DNA from: Methylocaldum marinum
GTDB lineage: Bacteria; Pseudomonadota; Gammaproteobacteria; Methylococcales; Methylococcaceae
Direction of reading: 5' to 3'
Length of the DNA: 64,000 bases
Assembly: GCF_003584645.1 (NCBI RefSeq)
Contig: NZ_AP017928.1
Span: forward strand, 3,262,395-3,326,394
Shown: piece after piece, positions 35,500-45,234 of the stretch
Layout: each line of letters begins with the position of its first letter
Position numbering within the stretch: position 1 is the first letter of the stretch
Position numbers and translations under genes: made by a program
The notes under the pieces: generated by a model
Database searches by the model: none
The model's input: only the letters and a program-made list of their open reading frames with translations
What the model was told of the DNA's origin: nothing

Positions 35500-37134
35500 A
35501 TGCACCGGCAGCCGCGCCCTCATGCCCAGGCCGAGTGGGAAGTGTTCGACTACCCGGGCCGCTACGTCCAGCCCGAGCACGGCGAGCATTACGCCCGCAC
35601 CCGTCTCGAAGCCTTCCACACCCGGCACGAACAGGCCCGGGCCGAGGGCAATGCCCGCGGCCTGACCTGCGGCGCGCTGTTCAACCTGACCGATTACCCC
35701 CGCGCCGATCAGAACCGCGAATACCTGATCGTCGCCGCCACCTATCGGCTGCAAAGCGATGCGTACCTGTCGGGCGGTTCCGTCCTCGAAGGGGACGCAT
35801 TCCACTGCACCCTGACCGCCCTCGACAGCCGCCAGCCCTACCGGCCGCCGCGCAAGACCCGGAAGCCCTTCGTCCAGGGGCCGCAGACCGCGGTGGTGGT
35901 GGGTCCCCCGGGCGAGGAGATCTACACCGACCGCCATGGCCGGGTGAAGGTCCAGTTCCACTGGGACCGGGAAGGGCAGCGGAACGAGAACAGCTCGTGC
36001 TGGCTCCGGGTATCGCAGCCCTGGGCGGGCCAGGGCTGGGGCACGGTGGCGATCCCCCGGATCGGCCAGGAAGTCATCGTCGATTTCCTGGAAGGCGACC
36101 CCGACCAGCCCCTCATCACCGGGCGGGTGTACAACGCCCGGCAGCGGCTGCCGTATCCCTTGCCGGCCGCGGCCCACATGATGGGCTTCAAGAGCAACTC
36201 CACGCCGGGCGGCAACGGTTATTGCGAGATGGTGATCCACGACCGGGCCGGCGAGGAAAAGATCGTCCTCCATTCGCAGAAGGACATGAGCACCACGGTG
36301 CGCAACAACGACACCCAGCACGTGATGGCGGACCGGACGATCCAGGTCGACGGCCATCACACCGAGACCATCCGCAAGGACCTGCAGCTGATCGTCACCG
36401 AGGGCAACCAGAGCAACGTGGTCCAGTCCGGGCATCTCTATCTCGAGGCGGCGGAGAGCATTACCCTGAAAGTGGGGAACAGCACCTTGCAGATGAACAA
36501 GGACGGCCATATTTCGGTGAACGGCGTGTATGTCCGGATCGTCGGCTCCGACCGGATCGATCTCAACGTGGACGAGGCTGCCGGCACGGGGAGCGATCTA
36601 TTGGGAGTGTTTGGCGCCGAGGCCGCGAGCATCGCGGAAAACCTGAGTGAACAGCTGCGATCGCTGGCCAACGATCCCGTTCAGCACCTCGCGAACAACC
36701 TCGACCGGCAGTTCGAGCTCCTGGACCGGGTGGCGAAAGGCGATCGGGAGGCAACCGATGAGCTGATCTCGGCCATGCTGCCGGTCGGAGGATTGGCGGG
36801 TACGGTACGGGGTGTTACAAACAGAATTGTAAATTTCTCGCAAAAGCAACTCGATAAGAAGTTCAAGCACGCCTCGGATTTTGGAATCGGTACAGTCAAG
36901 AAAAACGCCGATACGCTTGCCCAGTTTGAGTCAGCTTTGCGGAGTCACTTAGGGGATCCTGCGACTGTTGAAAATGGTACCTATGGATTTGTCAAAGATT
37001 CAAAAGTGTTTTTTAACCCAACCACAAACAACGCCGTTGTTCTCGACAACGCAGATAATTTTGTTACCGGATTCAAGCTTGCACCGGGAACCCGTCAATT
37101 TGAGAACTTCATGAAGAACGGAGTACTACGATGA
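35500..37134 (+). CDS. vgrG: VgrG C-terminal part with colicin-D-like toxin domain
   Basis: A 544-codon frame that continues VgrG after the MITE. Residues about 125-215 form the gp5 OB-fold (YTDRHGRVKVQFHWDREG, SQPWAGQGWG, PRIGQEVIVDFLEGDPDQP). Then come the beta-helix spike repeats to about 350. The last ~95 residues (KKFKHASDFGI, AQFESALRSHL, NGTYGF, FFNPTTNNAVVLDN, GFKLAPGTRQFENFM) match the layout of the colicin D tRNase domain, which cuts tRNA-Arg anticodon loops. The next gene is a colicin-D-immunity-like protein overlapping by 4 nt. The DNA of the toxin part is more AT-rich. Without its N-terminal base it should not assemble on a T6SS. Confidence 0.82.
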   Translation: MHRQPRPHAQAEWEVFDYPGRYVQPEHGEHYARTRLEAFHTRHEQARAEGNARGLTCGALFNLTDYPRADQNREYLIVAATYRLQSDAYLSGGSVLEGDAFHCTLTALDSRQPYRPPRKTRKPFVQGPQTAVVVGPPGEEIYTDRHGRVKVQFHWDREGQRNENSSCWLRVSQPWAGQGWGTVAIPRIGQEVIVDFLEGDPDQPLITGRVYNARQRLPYPLPAAAHMMGFKSNSTPGGNGYCEMVIHDRAGEEKIVLHSQKDMSTTVRNNDTQHVMADRTIQVDGHHTETIRKDLQLIVTEGNQSNVVQSGHLYLEAAESITLKVGNSTLQMNKDGHISVNGVYVRIVGSDRIDLNVDEAAGTGSDLLGVFGAEAASIAENLSEQLRSLANDPVQHLANNLDRQFELLDRVAKGDREATDELISAMLPVGGLAGTVRGVTNRIVNFSQKQLDKKFKHASDFGIGTVKKNADTLAQFESALRSHLGDPATVENGTYGFVKDSKVFFNPTTNNAVVLDNADNFVTGFKLAPGTRQFENFMKNGVLR

Positions 37135-37400
37135 GCGTCACGATTCTGGAATTTGCGAGATCATTTGTTGACGAACGGTTGTCCGCTGATGAGTTCGCCA
37201 ATTGTTATTTAGAACTCTGGAAAATTGAAAGGGACAACAATCTTCTGCAACAGGATGATGACAAGCTAAGCGAATGTTTATCGAGTATTTTTTGCTTGGC
37301 TGATCAATATAATCCCGATCATGATCGCGACGAACATGAGTTGGATGCCGTGCAGCTCCGGGAGGAAGTAGCCAAACTCATCAGCGGGTTTGGTTTTTAG
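37131..37400 (+). CDS. Colicin-D-immunity-like protein
   Basis: An 89-residue acidic protein (ILEFARSFVDERLSADEFANCY, ADQYNPDHDRDEHELDAVQLREEVAKLI). Length, acidity and the pattern F-xx-RF-x-PDxDR-xxxELD-xxLxxEV resemble the colicin D immunity family. The ATGA overlap with the toxin gene ensures coupled synthesis. By analogy it should bind and block the toxin domain at the VgrG C-terminus. Its survival beside a broken vgrG suggests the toxin is still made or the break is recent. Confidence 0.75.
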   Translation: MSVTILEFARSFVDERLSADEFANCYLELWKIERDNNLLQQDDDKLSECLSSIFCLADQYNPDHDRDEHELDAVQLREEVAKLISGFGF

Positions 37401-37456
37401 CCCGCAAGCGGAATACGCAAGGGCGTGACGTTTTGGCATCCCATTACCCACAACTG

Positions 37457-38554
37457 TCAGCCGACGCCATAGACATTGCGGGCGGCCTGAAACGCCTCAA
37501 CGTACGCCATGAGCTTCAGCATGCCCTCCCAAAGCGCCTTGGGGCCGGGATGGCCGTCGCCCTTGCGTCCCGGGAAGCCGCCGAAGCCGGCGACCATCCG
37601 GGTCATCTCCCCTAGCGTAGGCGGTGTTTCGGGCGGCGGCTGGCGTTTCGCCACCAACCACGCCGCCTGCCATTCCTCGGGAGCGAAAACGACCTCGCAA
37701 GGCAACTGCGGACAGTCGCGGCCCAGCGTAACCAAGTGCAGAATCCGCCAGGCGATGATCAGATAAACCACCAACGCTCGTTCCAAGCGCTCCACCGTCG
37801 CCAATTGCAGGGCCTCGACCCGGCAGCCGCTTTTCAAAATGCGGAAGAAAATCTCTACCAGCCAGCGCCGGCGGTACCAGGCGATGCGCAGACACGCCTC
37901 GTCTAGGGTCTCGACTGCTTCATTGGTGAGCAACAGCCACGCGATGGGCTTCTCGCCGGCCGGCGGCGACTCCTCCCGCGCCAAGATCACAGTGACCTCG
38001 CAGGTTTTGCTACCGCACCGCGCCAGCGTCACCCGCGCCATGCGCAGGCTTTGCACCACGGTCCGGCCCGTCCGCCCCGGCGCCGGCGGCAAGGCAAATT
38101 CCACCTCCCCTAGCGCCGACTGGCTTTCCACTTGGGCGCGCAGTTTCCCACCCTCGGCCAGCACCCGGTCATGCCGCGCCCGAACCAGATAATCCGCCGG
38201 ATGCCCCAGCGCCGCCGCGCGGTCCAACAGCGCACGGATGTCACCCTCGCGGTCGGCTACATAGACCAATCGGGTCGAAGGAACCTGTGCCGCCAGTTCT
38301 GCCACCCGCTCATAGCCTTCGATCCAGCGCAGGCTTTCCGGCACGTCCGCCTCGCTCTTGGGCTTGTGCGCCCACATCCAGGCGTCCAGCACCCCCAACG
38401 CCACCCCACTTTCACTCACCGCCAGAGTCGGATGCAGGTACATCCCGTGTTGCCGCTCATAGCTCAAGCGCCCCAGGCCCACGATCCAAGGCGGGCTGGT
38501 AAAATCCAACTCCGTCGTATCCTGCAGGCACAGCACCCGCTCCAGGCCGACCAT
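37457..38554 (-). pseudogene. IS4-family (Tn5-like) transposase, N-terminally truncated
   Basis: A 365-codon frame with the Tn5-type catalytic core: LCLQDTTELDF (first Asp), YVADREGDI (second Asp) and the signature YRRRWLVEIFFRILKSG (Glu with Y, R and K). Full-length relatives are about 460 residues; here the N-terminal DNA-binding part is missing and the frame begins where flotillin sequence starts. The missing end means I cannot define the inverted repeats. Confidence 0.8.
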
Positions 38555-39759
38555 TGAGCGAAGACCTGCTGAAAAACGGCCTGGAGCTGGAAACCGTCTC
38601 CCTCACCAGCCTGGACCAAACCGGCAAGGAATTCTTCAATCCCAACAATGCCTTCGACGCCGAGGGTCTGACCCGGATCACCGAGGAAACCGAACGCCGC
38701 CGCAAGGAACGCAACGACATCGAACAGGACACCGAAATGGCGGTGCGGCAGAAAAACCTCGCCGCCGAACAGCAGCGGCTGGAAATCGAGCGCCAGCAGG
38801 AATTCCTCCATCTGGAGCAGCAGCAGGCGGTGGCCAAGCAGCGAGCCGAGCAGTCGGCCCTCATCGCCGCCACCCAAGCCGAGAAAAACCGCGAGGCGGA
38901 ACAGGCCAAGATCGCGTCCCAGCAGCAGATCGACCAGTCCCGTATCGCCGCCGAGCGCCAGGTCAAGGAGGCCGAACTGGAGCGCGACCGGCTTATCCGG
39001 CAAAAAGAGATCGAAACCCAGCAGCAGATCGAAGTATCCCGCATCAATCAGCAGAAAGTAACGCAGATCGCCGAGCAGGATAAGGCGGTATCCGTCGCCA
39101 GGAAATCCGAAGAGCAATCGGAGGCCGAAGCCAGGGCCGACAAGGCGCGGGCCGAGGCCGTCATGGCCGAGGAAGGGGTGAAGACCGCCCGCGAAACCGC
39201 CGTGGCCGAGCGCGACAAAGCCATAGCCCTGGTGCAGGCCAGCCGCGAGGCGGAACAGCAGGCCATCGGCATCAAAGTCGCTGCCGAAGCGCAGAAACAG
39301 GCTGCCGAGGATCAGGCCGAAGCGGCGAAGATCAAGGCCGAGGCCGACCGCGTCGCCTACGAGGTGGAAGCCTTGGGCAAACGGCAGATCAACGAAGCCA
39401 TCAACACGCTGTCGGTGGAGCAAATCGCCATGCAGGTCAAGCTCGCCCTGATCGAAGCCCTACCGCGGATCATCGAGAAAAGCGTCGAACCCATGAAGCA
39501 AATCGAAGGCATCAAGATCATCCAGGTCGACGGTCTGACCCGCCCGAACGGCGGCGACGGAAGCGCGTCGAACGGGGCCTCCAATCTGGCCGAGCAGGCC
39601 GTGAGCGCCGCCCTCAACTACCGGGTGCAGCAACCCTTGGTCGATGCCCTGCTGAATGACGTCGGACTGAAAAGCGGAAGTCTCGCAGGTCTAACGCAAG
39701 CGGCGCTCTCCGCTGCTTCGAAACCGGAACAGCCGAACGCCCCGAGCGAGAACCATTAA
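38554..39759 (+). pseudogene. Flotillin-family protein lacking its SPFH domain
   Basis: A 401-codon frame starting at TTG 38554 and opening directly with EDLLKNGLELETVSLTSLDQT, the end of the SPFH domain, then a ~200-residue Glu/Ala/Gln coiled coil (EQDTEMAVRQKNLAAEQQRL onward) and the flotillin C-terminal domain (RQINEAINTLSVEQIAMQVKLALIEALPRIIEKS). The N-terminal membrane anchor and SPFH domain are gone, replaced by the truncated transposase. Native flotillins scaffold membrane microdomains; this product, if made, would be soluble. Confidence 0.8.
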
Positions 39760-39869
39760 TAATCGTACGCCCGACCGACGATGAAAAATTGAAAAGCGTT
39801 AATGCCGACGATCGGTTTTTGTGGCGTTTTATCGAACAGCCAGAACGATAGCTTAAGGAGGAATTTAGA

Positions 39870-40229
39870 ATGGTGAAACGAACGCTGATCGCTTCCGGCT
39901 TGACGGCTGCCCTCTCGCTGTCTGCGGGCGTGACCTTAGCCGCCGGGCAGCAGGAGCAAGTCTATGGCAGCCAGCTCATGACGCCGAAGGAACGCGACGA
40001 ATATCGCACCAGGATGCGCTCCGCCAAAACCCCTGAGGAACGGGAGCGAATCCGGGAGGAACATCACGAACGCATGAAAGAGCGAGCTAACGAACGAGGC
40101 ATGACGCTACCGGACGAGCCGCCCGCGAGAGGACGGGGCATGGGGCCGGGCGGTGGAATGGGACCGGGAGGCGGCGGAATGGGTCCCGGCGATGGCGGAA
40201 TGGCGCCCGGCGGCAGGCGCAGTCGCTGA
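39870..40229 (+). CDS. Hypothetical exported protein with Gly/Met/Pro-rich tail
   Basis: A 119-residue protein with a Sec signal peptide (LTAALSLSAGVTLA, cleavage near AAG) and a strong ribosome site (AAGGAGGAA). The mature part has a conserved-looking motif YGSQLMTPKERDEYRTRM followed by a charged helix (KTPEERERIREEHHERMKERA) and a low-complexity tail of repeated GMGPGGG units. The function is unknown; His/Met content may indicate metal binding, which is speculation. Confidence 0.65.
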   Translation: MVKRTLIASGLTAALSLSAGVTLAAGQQEQVYGSQLMTPKERDEYRTRMRSAKTPEERERIREEHHERMKERANERGMTLPDEPPARGRGMGPGGGMGPGGGGMGPGDGGMAPGGRRSR

Positions 40230-40910
40230 CCGGAGCGCCGGCCGGGCCGGTTTCATCTCGCGTGTACGACGAAACAGGCCGGGCGGAAATTCTTGGAGGC
40301 TTCAGCCAGAGTAGATAATCTTCGTCGGCAAGCCTTTGCCGACGAAGGTGCCCGGACGGGACGCGGCGTCGGGAAGGACGGTTTCGGCGCTCCCGAAGGC
40401 GCCGTTTGCGATTGCAAAAGGATTTCCGACCTATCCGCTGGCGGAGTCCACGATCGTCCGGCAGCACGGCGTAAGCCCCCGCAGCAGCCGGCTCGCGTCC
40501 AAGTTGCGATCGCATTCCTTTTCCAGACCCCGGCTGCTGCGCACCCGATTTAGCTAGCCATAGAGGTAAAGCTTCGGCAGCGCCACCGACGGGAAAGCCG
40601 GCTGGCCCGCCGTGCTCGGGTACGCTGCCATCCGCACAAAGCTCGGGCCCGCCAAGTCCAACCCATCCACAGGCGTCGACCGCACGCACCGAATGATCCA
40701 CCCCCAGGCAGGCCGGCAGCGGACCCGCGGTCTACGCCCTCCTTATGTCGGCGAATCATCACGGACCTTTGGCTGAGTGCATGGAACCAGGCCGCCATGC
40801 TGACAAGAGGTTTTTCTTTCACCGCCTTGCAGCGCATTACCGGAACATGGGAGTTACGGAATTCTCAATGTTCCCACATGCTCGCTACGGGTTACCGCTT
40901 CAGGTCCTTC
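40230..40910. repeat. Gene-free stretch with a REP copy and a REP variant
   Basis: REP palindrome at 40324-40343, then a variant with GTCGGGAAGGA, a 37-bp core (40383-40419) and TTCCGAC. The core recurs inside the IS256 remnant at 46371-46405. On the - strand 40557-40700 a frame reads SFVRMAAYPSTAGQPAFPSV to a stop; it could be the end of a lost gene but is not recognised. Confidence 0.5.
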
Positions 40911-43157
40911 TCAAAAGCGTATCGTCACACCGCCGATGACTGTTCGGCTTGCGCCCGGGCGCAAGCCGTTCGAATAGTCGGAAATATATAGCTTGTCCGT
41001 CAGATTGCGTCCTTGCACCCAGAGCGTCACCGGCGTGTTCGGGATAGCGTAGCTCGCGCGCGCCGAAAGAAGGGTACGGCTAGGAACGGCACCCAGAACG
41101 ATGGGCTCGCGCAGATCGATCACGTCGTCGGGCCCCAGGCGCTCGCCATCTTCGTCCGTCAGGATGGGATCGCGGGTGTTGGCCGGATCGGTGAAGAAGC
41201 TGTCCATATGCGTCAGGGTCGCGCTGATATGCCAGCCGCTGGCGTGTTCCAGGCCCAAGGTCAAACTACCCGTGTGCAGCGGAACCTCGGGCACTTGATT
41301 ACCCTTGCTGACGCCTTCGGTGAATCTCGCATCCGTATAGTTGTAGGCCAGCATACCGAAGAAATTATAGGGCGACTGGAAATAAGCGGACGAGTCGACC
41401 CGCACCGCGACATCGACACCGACGGCTTCGGAATCTTCCGCATTGATAAAAATATCCCGCCCGGTGTTCGGGTCGATGAAAGGGAGCTGCACGAGCGTGT
41501 TGTTCAAGACGTTGTAGAAGCCCGCCAGTTCGAAATTGACGCCTTTCAGGAAGCTGGAGCGTACCCCAATCTGCGAGTTGATGCCGGTCTCGGGAACCAG
41601 AGGGAAGTCGCTGCCACGCGCCGGGGCCGGCGTGTAACCGCGCTGCACGCTGGCAAAAATCTGAGTGTCGGTGAAGCCGCTATAAAGAAAGCTGATGCCC
41701 GGCAGCAGAATCGAAGTGTGGTCTTGTTCTTTCGGTCGAGGGCCGCTGCTAGCATCGAAGACGCGCGTCTTGTTTTGGGTGTAGTGCTCCATGCGAAGAC
41801 CCGGAGTTATCGTCCAGTCGCCGAAACGCATGGCATCCTGCACGAAGGCCGAATAAGCCGAAGCCTGATAGCGTTCGTCGCGGGTCAATGTGCCGCGGTT
41901 ATCCACGTCGATTACCTCGCCCACCTCGCCTCTCGTGCGCTTGTCTTCGAACAGGTGGCGCTCGAAGCGTAGGCCCCATTGAAACGTGTGATCCAGACCG
42001 AATGCCTGGACGTTGCCGTATTCCATGCGGCTCTCGATCCCGTAGGTGCTGTAATGACGATTACGGCTGATCATCCGCCCATTGCCGTTAGGCCCTTTCA
42101 CGAAGGTTCCGTCGCCATCGTCCAGAACGAGTTCCGGCAAGGCGCCGACTGCGTACTCGCCGGGGTCTACCGTGAAGCGCGGCCGGTCGAGATCGGTCAC
42201 GAAGAATTTGGTGGACATCGACCAGTCGTCGTTGATTTGAAAATTATGCGTGATGTCGCCCTTGAAGTAGTCGACCGCGATCGTATCGTATTCCTGGCCG
42301 AAACGGCCCTTCTTCCGCCTCGGCGCGATCTTGAACTCCTGCGGCGTCAAATTGCTCTCATCGTAGTGGGAACGCTCGCGCAAATGGGTAAAAGACACGC
42401 GGAGGTCATGTCGGGAATCGATCTGCCAGTCGAGGCTGCCGAAGAAATCATGAAATTCCATGCTTTCCACATCGAATCCGTCTTCCACTTCGTACCGGGT
42501 ATAGGAGATCACAGTCCCGACGGAGCCGTCCGTGCGTCGATGCATGAAGTGCTGCTTGGACGTGTTGTTTTCGCCGACCGCCCCTTCTATGGTTGTTTCC
42601 GGCACCAGGGTCGGACGCTTGTTGCGGAAGTTGATGATGCCGTGATTGTTGAGCGGACCGTAGAGAATCTGACCGTTTCCTTTCAGCACGTCGACACGCT
42701 CGAGCCGTTCCGTGGGCGGCGTATAGTGTGCGCTCGGGTCCAGATAGGTTGAGGCGTTGATCGGTGTGCCGTCCTCCATCAAGAGCACTTTGCGCGACCG
42801 CCGCGCCGGCGCTCCGCGGATACCGATGCCGGAACGGCGCCCAAAAACATCGTCGTCCAGCGTGCGCACACCGGGCATGAAATTCAAGGTGTCGTGCAAA
42901 GTCAGAGGCCGAAGTTTTTCGATCTCCTCGGCGGTAAGAACCGCCGTTGCACCGGGCGCGGCATCGATGCTCGGCGGCAGAATCTCCTGCACGTCGATGG
43001 TCGGTAGCGTCGTGACGGCCTGAGACGATGTGCCTGCTCTGCTTATGTCTACGTTCGCCTCCTGCTGTTCCGCCGTGGCCGTTTCGATGGAAATCAGTTC
43101 GAAAACAACGCTCATCGCGGTGCTGAACAAGAGTCTTGAAGTAATGAATCGAGTCAT
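40911..43157 (-). CDS. TonB-dependent outer-membrane receptor
   Basis: A 748-residue protein with a signal peptide (cleavage near ATA), a TonB box-like segment (LPTIDVQEI), a plug domain (LTLHDTLNFMPGVRTLDDD, GIGIRGAPARRSRKVLLMEDG, ERLERVDVLKGNGQILYGP) and a 22-strand-type barrel ending in an aromatic residue (VIGGVTIRF). The GxGIRG and ILYGPxxxxGxINF motifs resemble ferric-siderophore/FecA-like receptors. It has no N-terminal STN signalling domain, unlike the receptor at 60108. The substrate is not certain. Confidence 0.85.
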   Translation of the reverse strand: MTRFITSRLLFSTAMSVVFELISIETATAEQQEANVDISRAGTSSQAVTTLPTIDVQEILPPSIDAAPGATAVLTAEEIEKLRPLTLHDTLNFMPGVRTLDDDVFGRRSGIGIRGAPARRSRKVLLMEDGTPINASTYLDPSAHYTPPTERLERVDVLKGNGQILYGPLNNHGIINFRNKRPTLVPETTIEGAVGENNTSKQHFMHRRTDGSVGTVISYTRYEVEDGFDVESMEFHDFFGSLDWQIDSRHDLRVSFTHLRERSHYDESNLTPQEFKIAPRRKKGRFGQEYDTIAVDYFKGDITHNFQINDDWSMSTKFFVTDLDRPRFTVDPGEYAVGALPELVLDDGDGTFVKGPNGNGRMISRNRHYSTYGIESRMEYGNVQAFGLDHTFQWGLRFERHLFEDKRTRGEVGEVIDVDNRGTLTRDERYQASAYSAFVQDAMRFGDWTITPGLRMEHYTQNKTRVFDASSGPRPKEQDHTSILLPGISFLYSGFTDTQIFASVQRGYTPAPARGSDFPLVPETGINSQIGVRSSFLKGVNFELAGFYNVLNNTLVQLPFIDPNTGRDIFINAEDSEAVGVDVAVRVDSSAYFQSPYNFFGMLAYNYTDARFTEGVSKGNQVPEVPLHTGSLTLGLEHASGWHISATLTHMDSFFTDPANTRDPILTDEDGERLGPDDVIDLREPIVLGAVPSRTLLSARASYAIPNTPVTLWVQGRNLTDKLYISDYSNGLRPGASRTVIGGVTIRF

Positions 43158-43520
43158 GCCCCCCCCTTGAGTATTTTTCTTGTCGATAAAGGAGACGATT
43201 AAACGTTATCGGGCGGAGACGAGTAATAGGCTTTCGTCAAAAAGGAAAATACCCTGACTATTAATGGGAAATGTTCATATTTTGTTACAGGCCAAATACC
43301 AAAAATAGGGCATGGAAAAAGCGCATAACGATCTCGGAAACAAGTGGGGTGACTGTTTCGCTTCGAGCGATGACCGCCTTTCTCGATGCAGAATGTGCGA
43401 AATACGTCAACAAAATAACGTGCCTTGCAGATACAAAAGTAGTAAAAGTGTAACGCGCTCGTTGTTCGAATGTGCAGGTGACGATCTATAGGGAGGAAGA
43501 AATCTATAGGGAGGAAGAAC
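43158..43520. other. AT-rich intergenic region with duplicated Shine-Dalgarno unit
   Basis: The region upstream of both the TonB receptor (- strand) and the small exported-protein gene (+ strand). An 18-bp unit, ATCTATAGGGAGGAAGAA, is present twice in perfect tandem at 43484-43501 and 43502-43519, so the ribosome site GGGAGGAAG occurs twice just before ATG 43521. No gene is supported. Confidence 0.6.
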
Positions 43521-43554
43521 ATGAAAACGTGTTACAACAGTAGAGCTTGGCTCC

Positions 43555-44998
43555 CAGCCCTTTAAAGGTGGAATCAAAAACGCGAGTATGTCTGCCCTGA
43601 TTCCTGATTTGATTTCACCCCGCCTATCACCTCGGATACCCCACTCGTTATGATTGAACTGCTCTGCCGGAAAATGCCCCTCTCGAGCTTGCTGCGCGGG
43701 TTATTGGAGCGCTGCTTTGCCGCGGAACGGCTGGAGGCTTTGTTCGAAGCGCACGCGCGCGAGCAATACACCCGTGACTTATTGTTCTCCACGGTCTGCG
43801 ATCTGCTGCTCTCCGTCGTTCTGCGCGTGTATCCCTCGACCCACGCCGCGTACCCAGACCGCCAGCAGGAACTGAACGTCTCGGTCGTCGCCCTGTATGA
43901 CAAGCTCAAAGGGATCGAAGTCGCCGTCTCGGCGGCGCTGGTCCGGGAAACCGCAGGGGATTTGTCGGCCCTCCTCGACGCCCTGGACTGCCCGCCGGAA
44001 CCCGGGTTGCCCGGCTATGCCGTGCGCATCCTGGACGGGAATTGCCTGGAAGCCAGCGAGAAGCGGCTGGGCGTCCACCAGGGGCTTGCCGCGGCCGCGT
44101 TGCCGGGCAAGTCCCGGGTCGTGCTGGACCCGGAGCGCCGCCTGCTGGTCGAGGTCGTCCCTTGCGAGGACGGCCACGCCCAGGAACGGTCGTTGCTGGA
44201 AGCCGTGCTGCCGACCGTCCAGGCCGGAGAGGTGTGGATCGCCGCCCGCAACTTCTGCACCCTCGGCTTCCTGCGGGGCCTCCAGGAACGTCAGGCCGCG
44301 GTGGTGGTGCGCCGGCACGGGAGCCTCCCCTTCGGGGAACAAACCCCCTTCGCCCCGGCTGTCGGGGGGGAGGAGGGCCAGCGCCTCTTCGAGCAACGGA
44401 TCGAAGTGGAAGGCCGCACCTACCGGTGCGTCCGCATCGAACTCCCCGCACCGACCCGCGACGGCGACACTCATCTCGACGTGCTCACCGACCTGCCAGA
44501 CACGGTTGACGCCGCCACCGTGGCCCGCCTGTACCGGAAGCGCTGGCCCCTGGAAACCGCGTTCCAACACCTCGAGCAGCACTTCGCCTCGGAACTCAAT
44601 ACGCTGGCCTATCCGCGAGCGGCTCTGTTCGGATTTTGCCTGGCCCTGGTCACTTACAACGTCTTCTCGGTCATGCGTGCAGCGCTCGACAGTGCCCACT
44701 CGGAACCCGTCTCTAAGGGCGTGTCCTCCTATGACATCGCGCATGAGATCAGCGCGACTTTCCGCGCACTGCTCCTGCTGGGCGAGGCCCTCGACTGGCA
44801 ATTCCTGGCGACCTGTCCTCCGGTCCAGTTCGCTCACTGGCTTCGCGACGTGGCGCGGAACGTCCGCTTGGACAGCCTCAAAAAACATGGACGCGGCCCC
44901 AAAAAGCCTCCCCAGAAAAAACCGTATGATCCCAAACAGCCCCATGTCTCCACGTACAAGTTGCTCCGGGATCAATAGCGGACACCTTAAAAGGGCTG
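43555..44998 (+). mobile_element. Intact IS4-family insertion sequence, 1,444 bp
   Basis: Inverted ends CAGCCCTTTAAAGGTG (left) and CAGCCCTTTTAAGGTG (right, reversed), flanked by the perfect 11-bp direct duplication AGCTTGGCTCC (43544-43554 and 44999-45009). An 11-bp duplication is usual for the IS4 group. One transposase gene fills it. Confidence 0.93.
43650..44978 (+). CDS. IS4-family transposase
   Basis: A 442-residue transposase with the DDE layout of IS4: YAVRILDGNCLEAS (first Asp), LVEVVPCEDGHAQERSL, LDVLTDLPD (second Asp region) and the IS4 signature YRKRWPLETAFQHLEQHF (Y-R-E). The C-terminus is Lys-rich. Length and ends look intact, so the element may be active. Confidence 0.88.
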   Translation: MIELLCRKMPLSSLLRGLLERCFAAERLEALFEAHAREQYTRDLLFSTVCDLLLSVVLRVYPSTHAAYPDRQQELNVSVVALYDKLKGIEVAVSAALVRETAGDLSALLDALDCPPEPGLPGYAVRILDGNCLEASEKRLGVHQGLAAAALPGKSRVVLDPERRLLVEVVPCEDGHAQERSLLEAVLPTVQAGEVWIAARNFCTLGFLRGLQERQAAVVVRRHGSLPFGEQTPFAPAVGGEEGQRLFEQRIEVEGRTYRCVRIELPAPTRDGDTHLDVLTDLPDTVDAATVARLYRKRWPLETAFQHLEQHFASELNTLAYPRAALFGFCLALVTYNVFSVMRAALDSAHSEPVSKGVSSYDIAHEISATFRALLLLGEALDWQFLATCPPVQFAHWLRDVARNVRLDSLKKHGRGPKKPPQKKPYDPKQPHVSTYKLLRDQ

Positions 44999-45234
44999 AG
45001 CTTGGCTCCTTATCATGGGGCTATTGTTTATGGGCCCGTTTAGTGTTCCTGTTTATGCTGAAGAGCAATTAATCGAATTCGCAACGTTAGCCAAATTTTC
45101 TACTGTGCAAACAAGGGATCCTGATTTTTTTGAGCTAATCCGGAACGGAGCAAGGTATGACGTTGTGATACAGCAAATTTAAATTTTTGCGATTACTGGC
45201 GGTCGAAGAGTGAACATTACCTTGGAGTCGTGTC

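Larger units (their letters stand above)
43521..45182 (+). pseudogene. Small exported-protein gene split by an IS4-family element
   Basis: Codons 1-11 (MKTCYNSRAWL) precede the element. Deleting 43555-44998 and one 11-bp duplication restores one frame of 68 residues ending at TAA 45180-45182: a hydrophobic signal (LLIMGLLFMGPFSVPVYA) and a short mature part (EEQLIEFATLAKF...FELIRNGARYDVVIQQI). GGGAGGAAGAAC precedes the ATG. The product is unrecognised. The exact restoration shows the insertion is recent. Confidence 0.78.

Noticed and set aside
40557-40700. Possible 3' end of a lost gene on the - strand
   Set aside because: A plausible protein-like stretch but not recognised, with no upstream frame; mentioned only in the gap entry.
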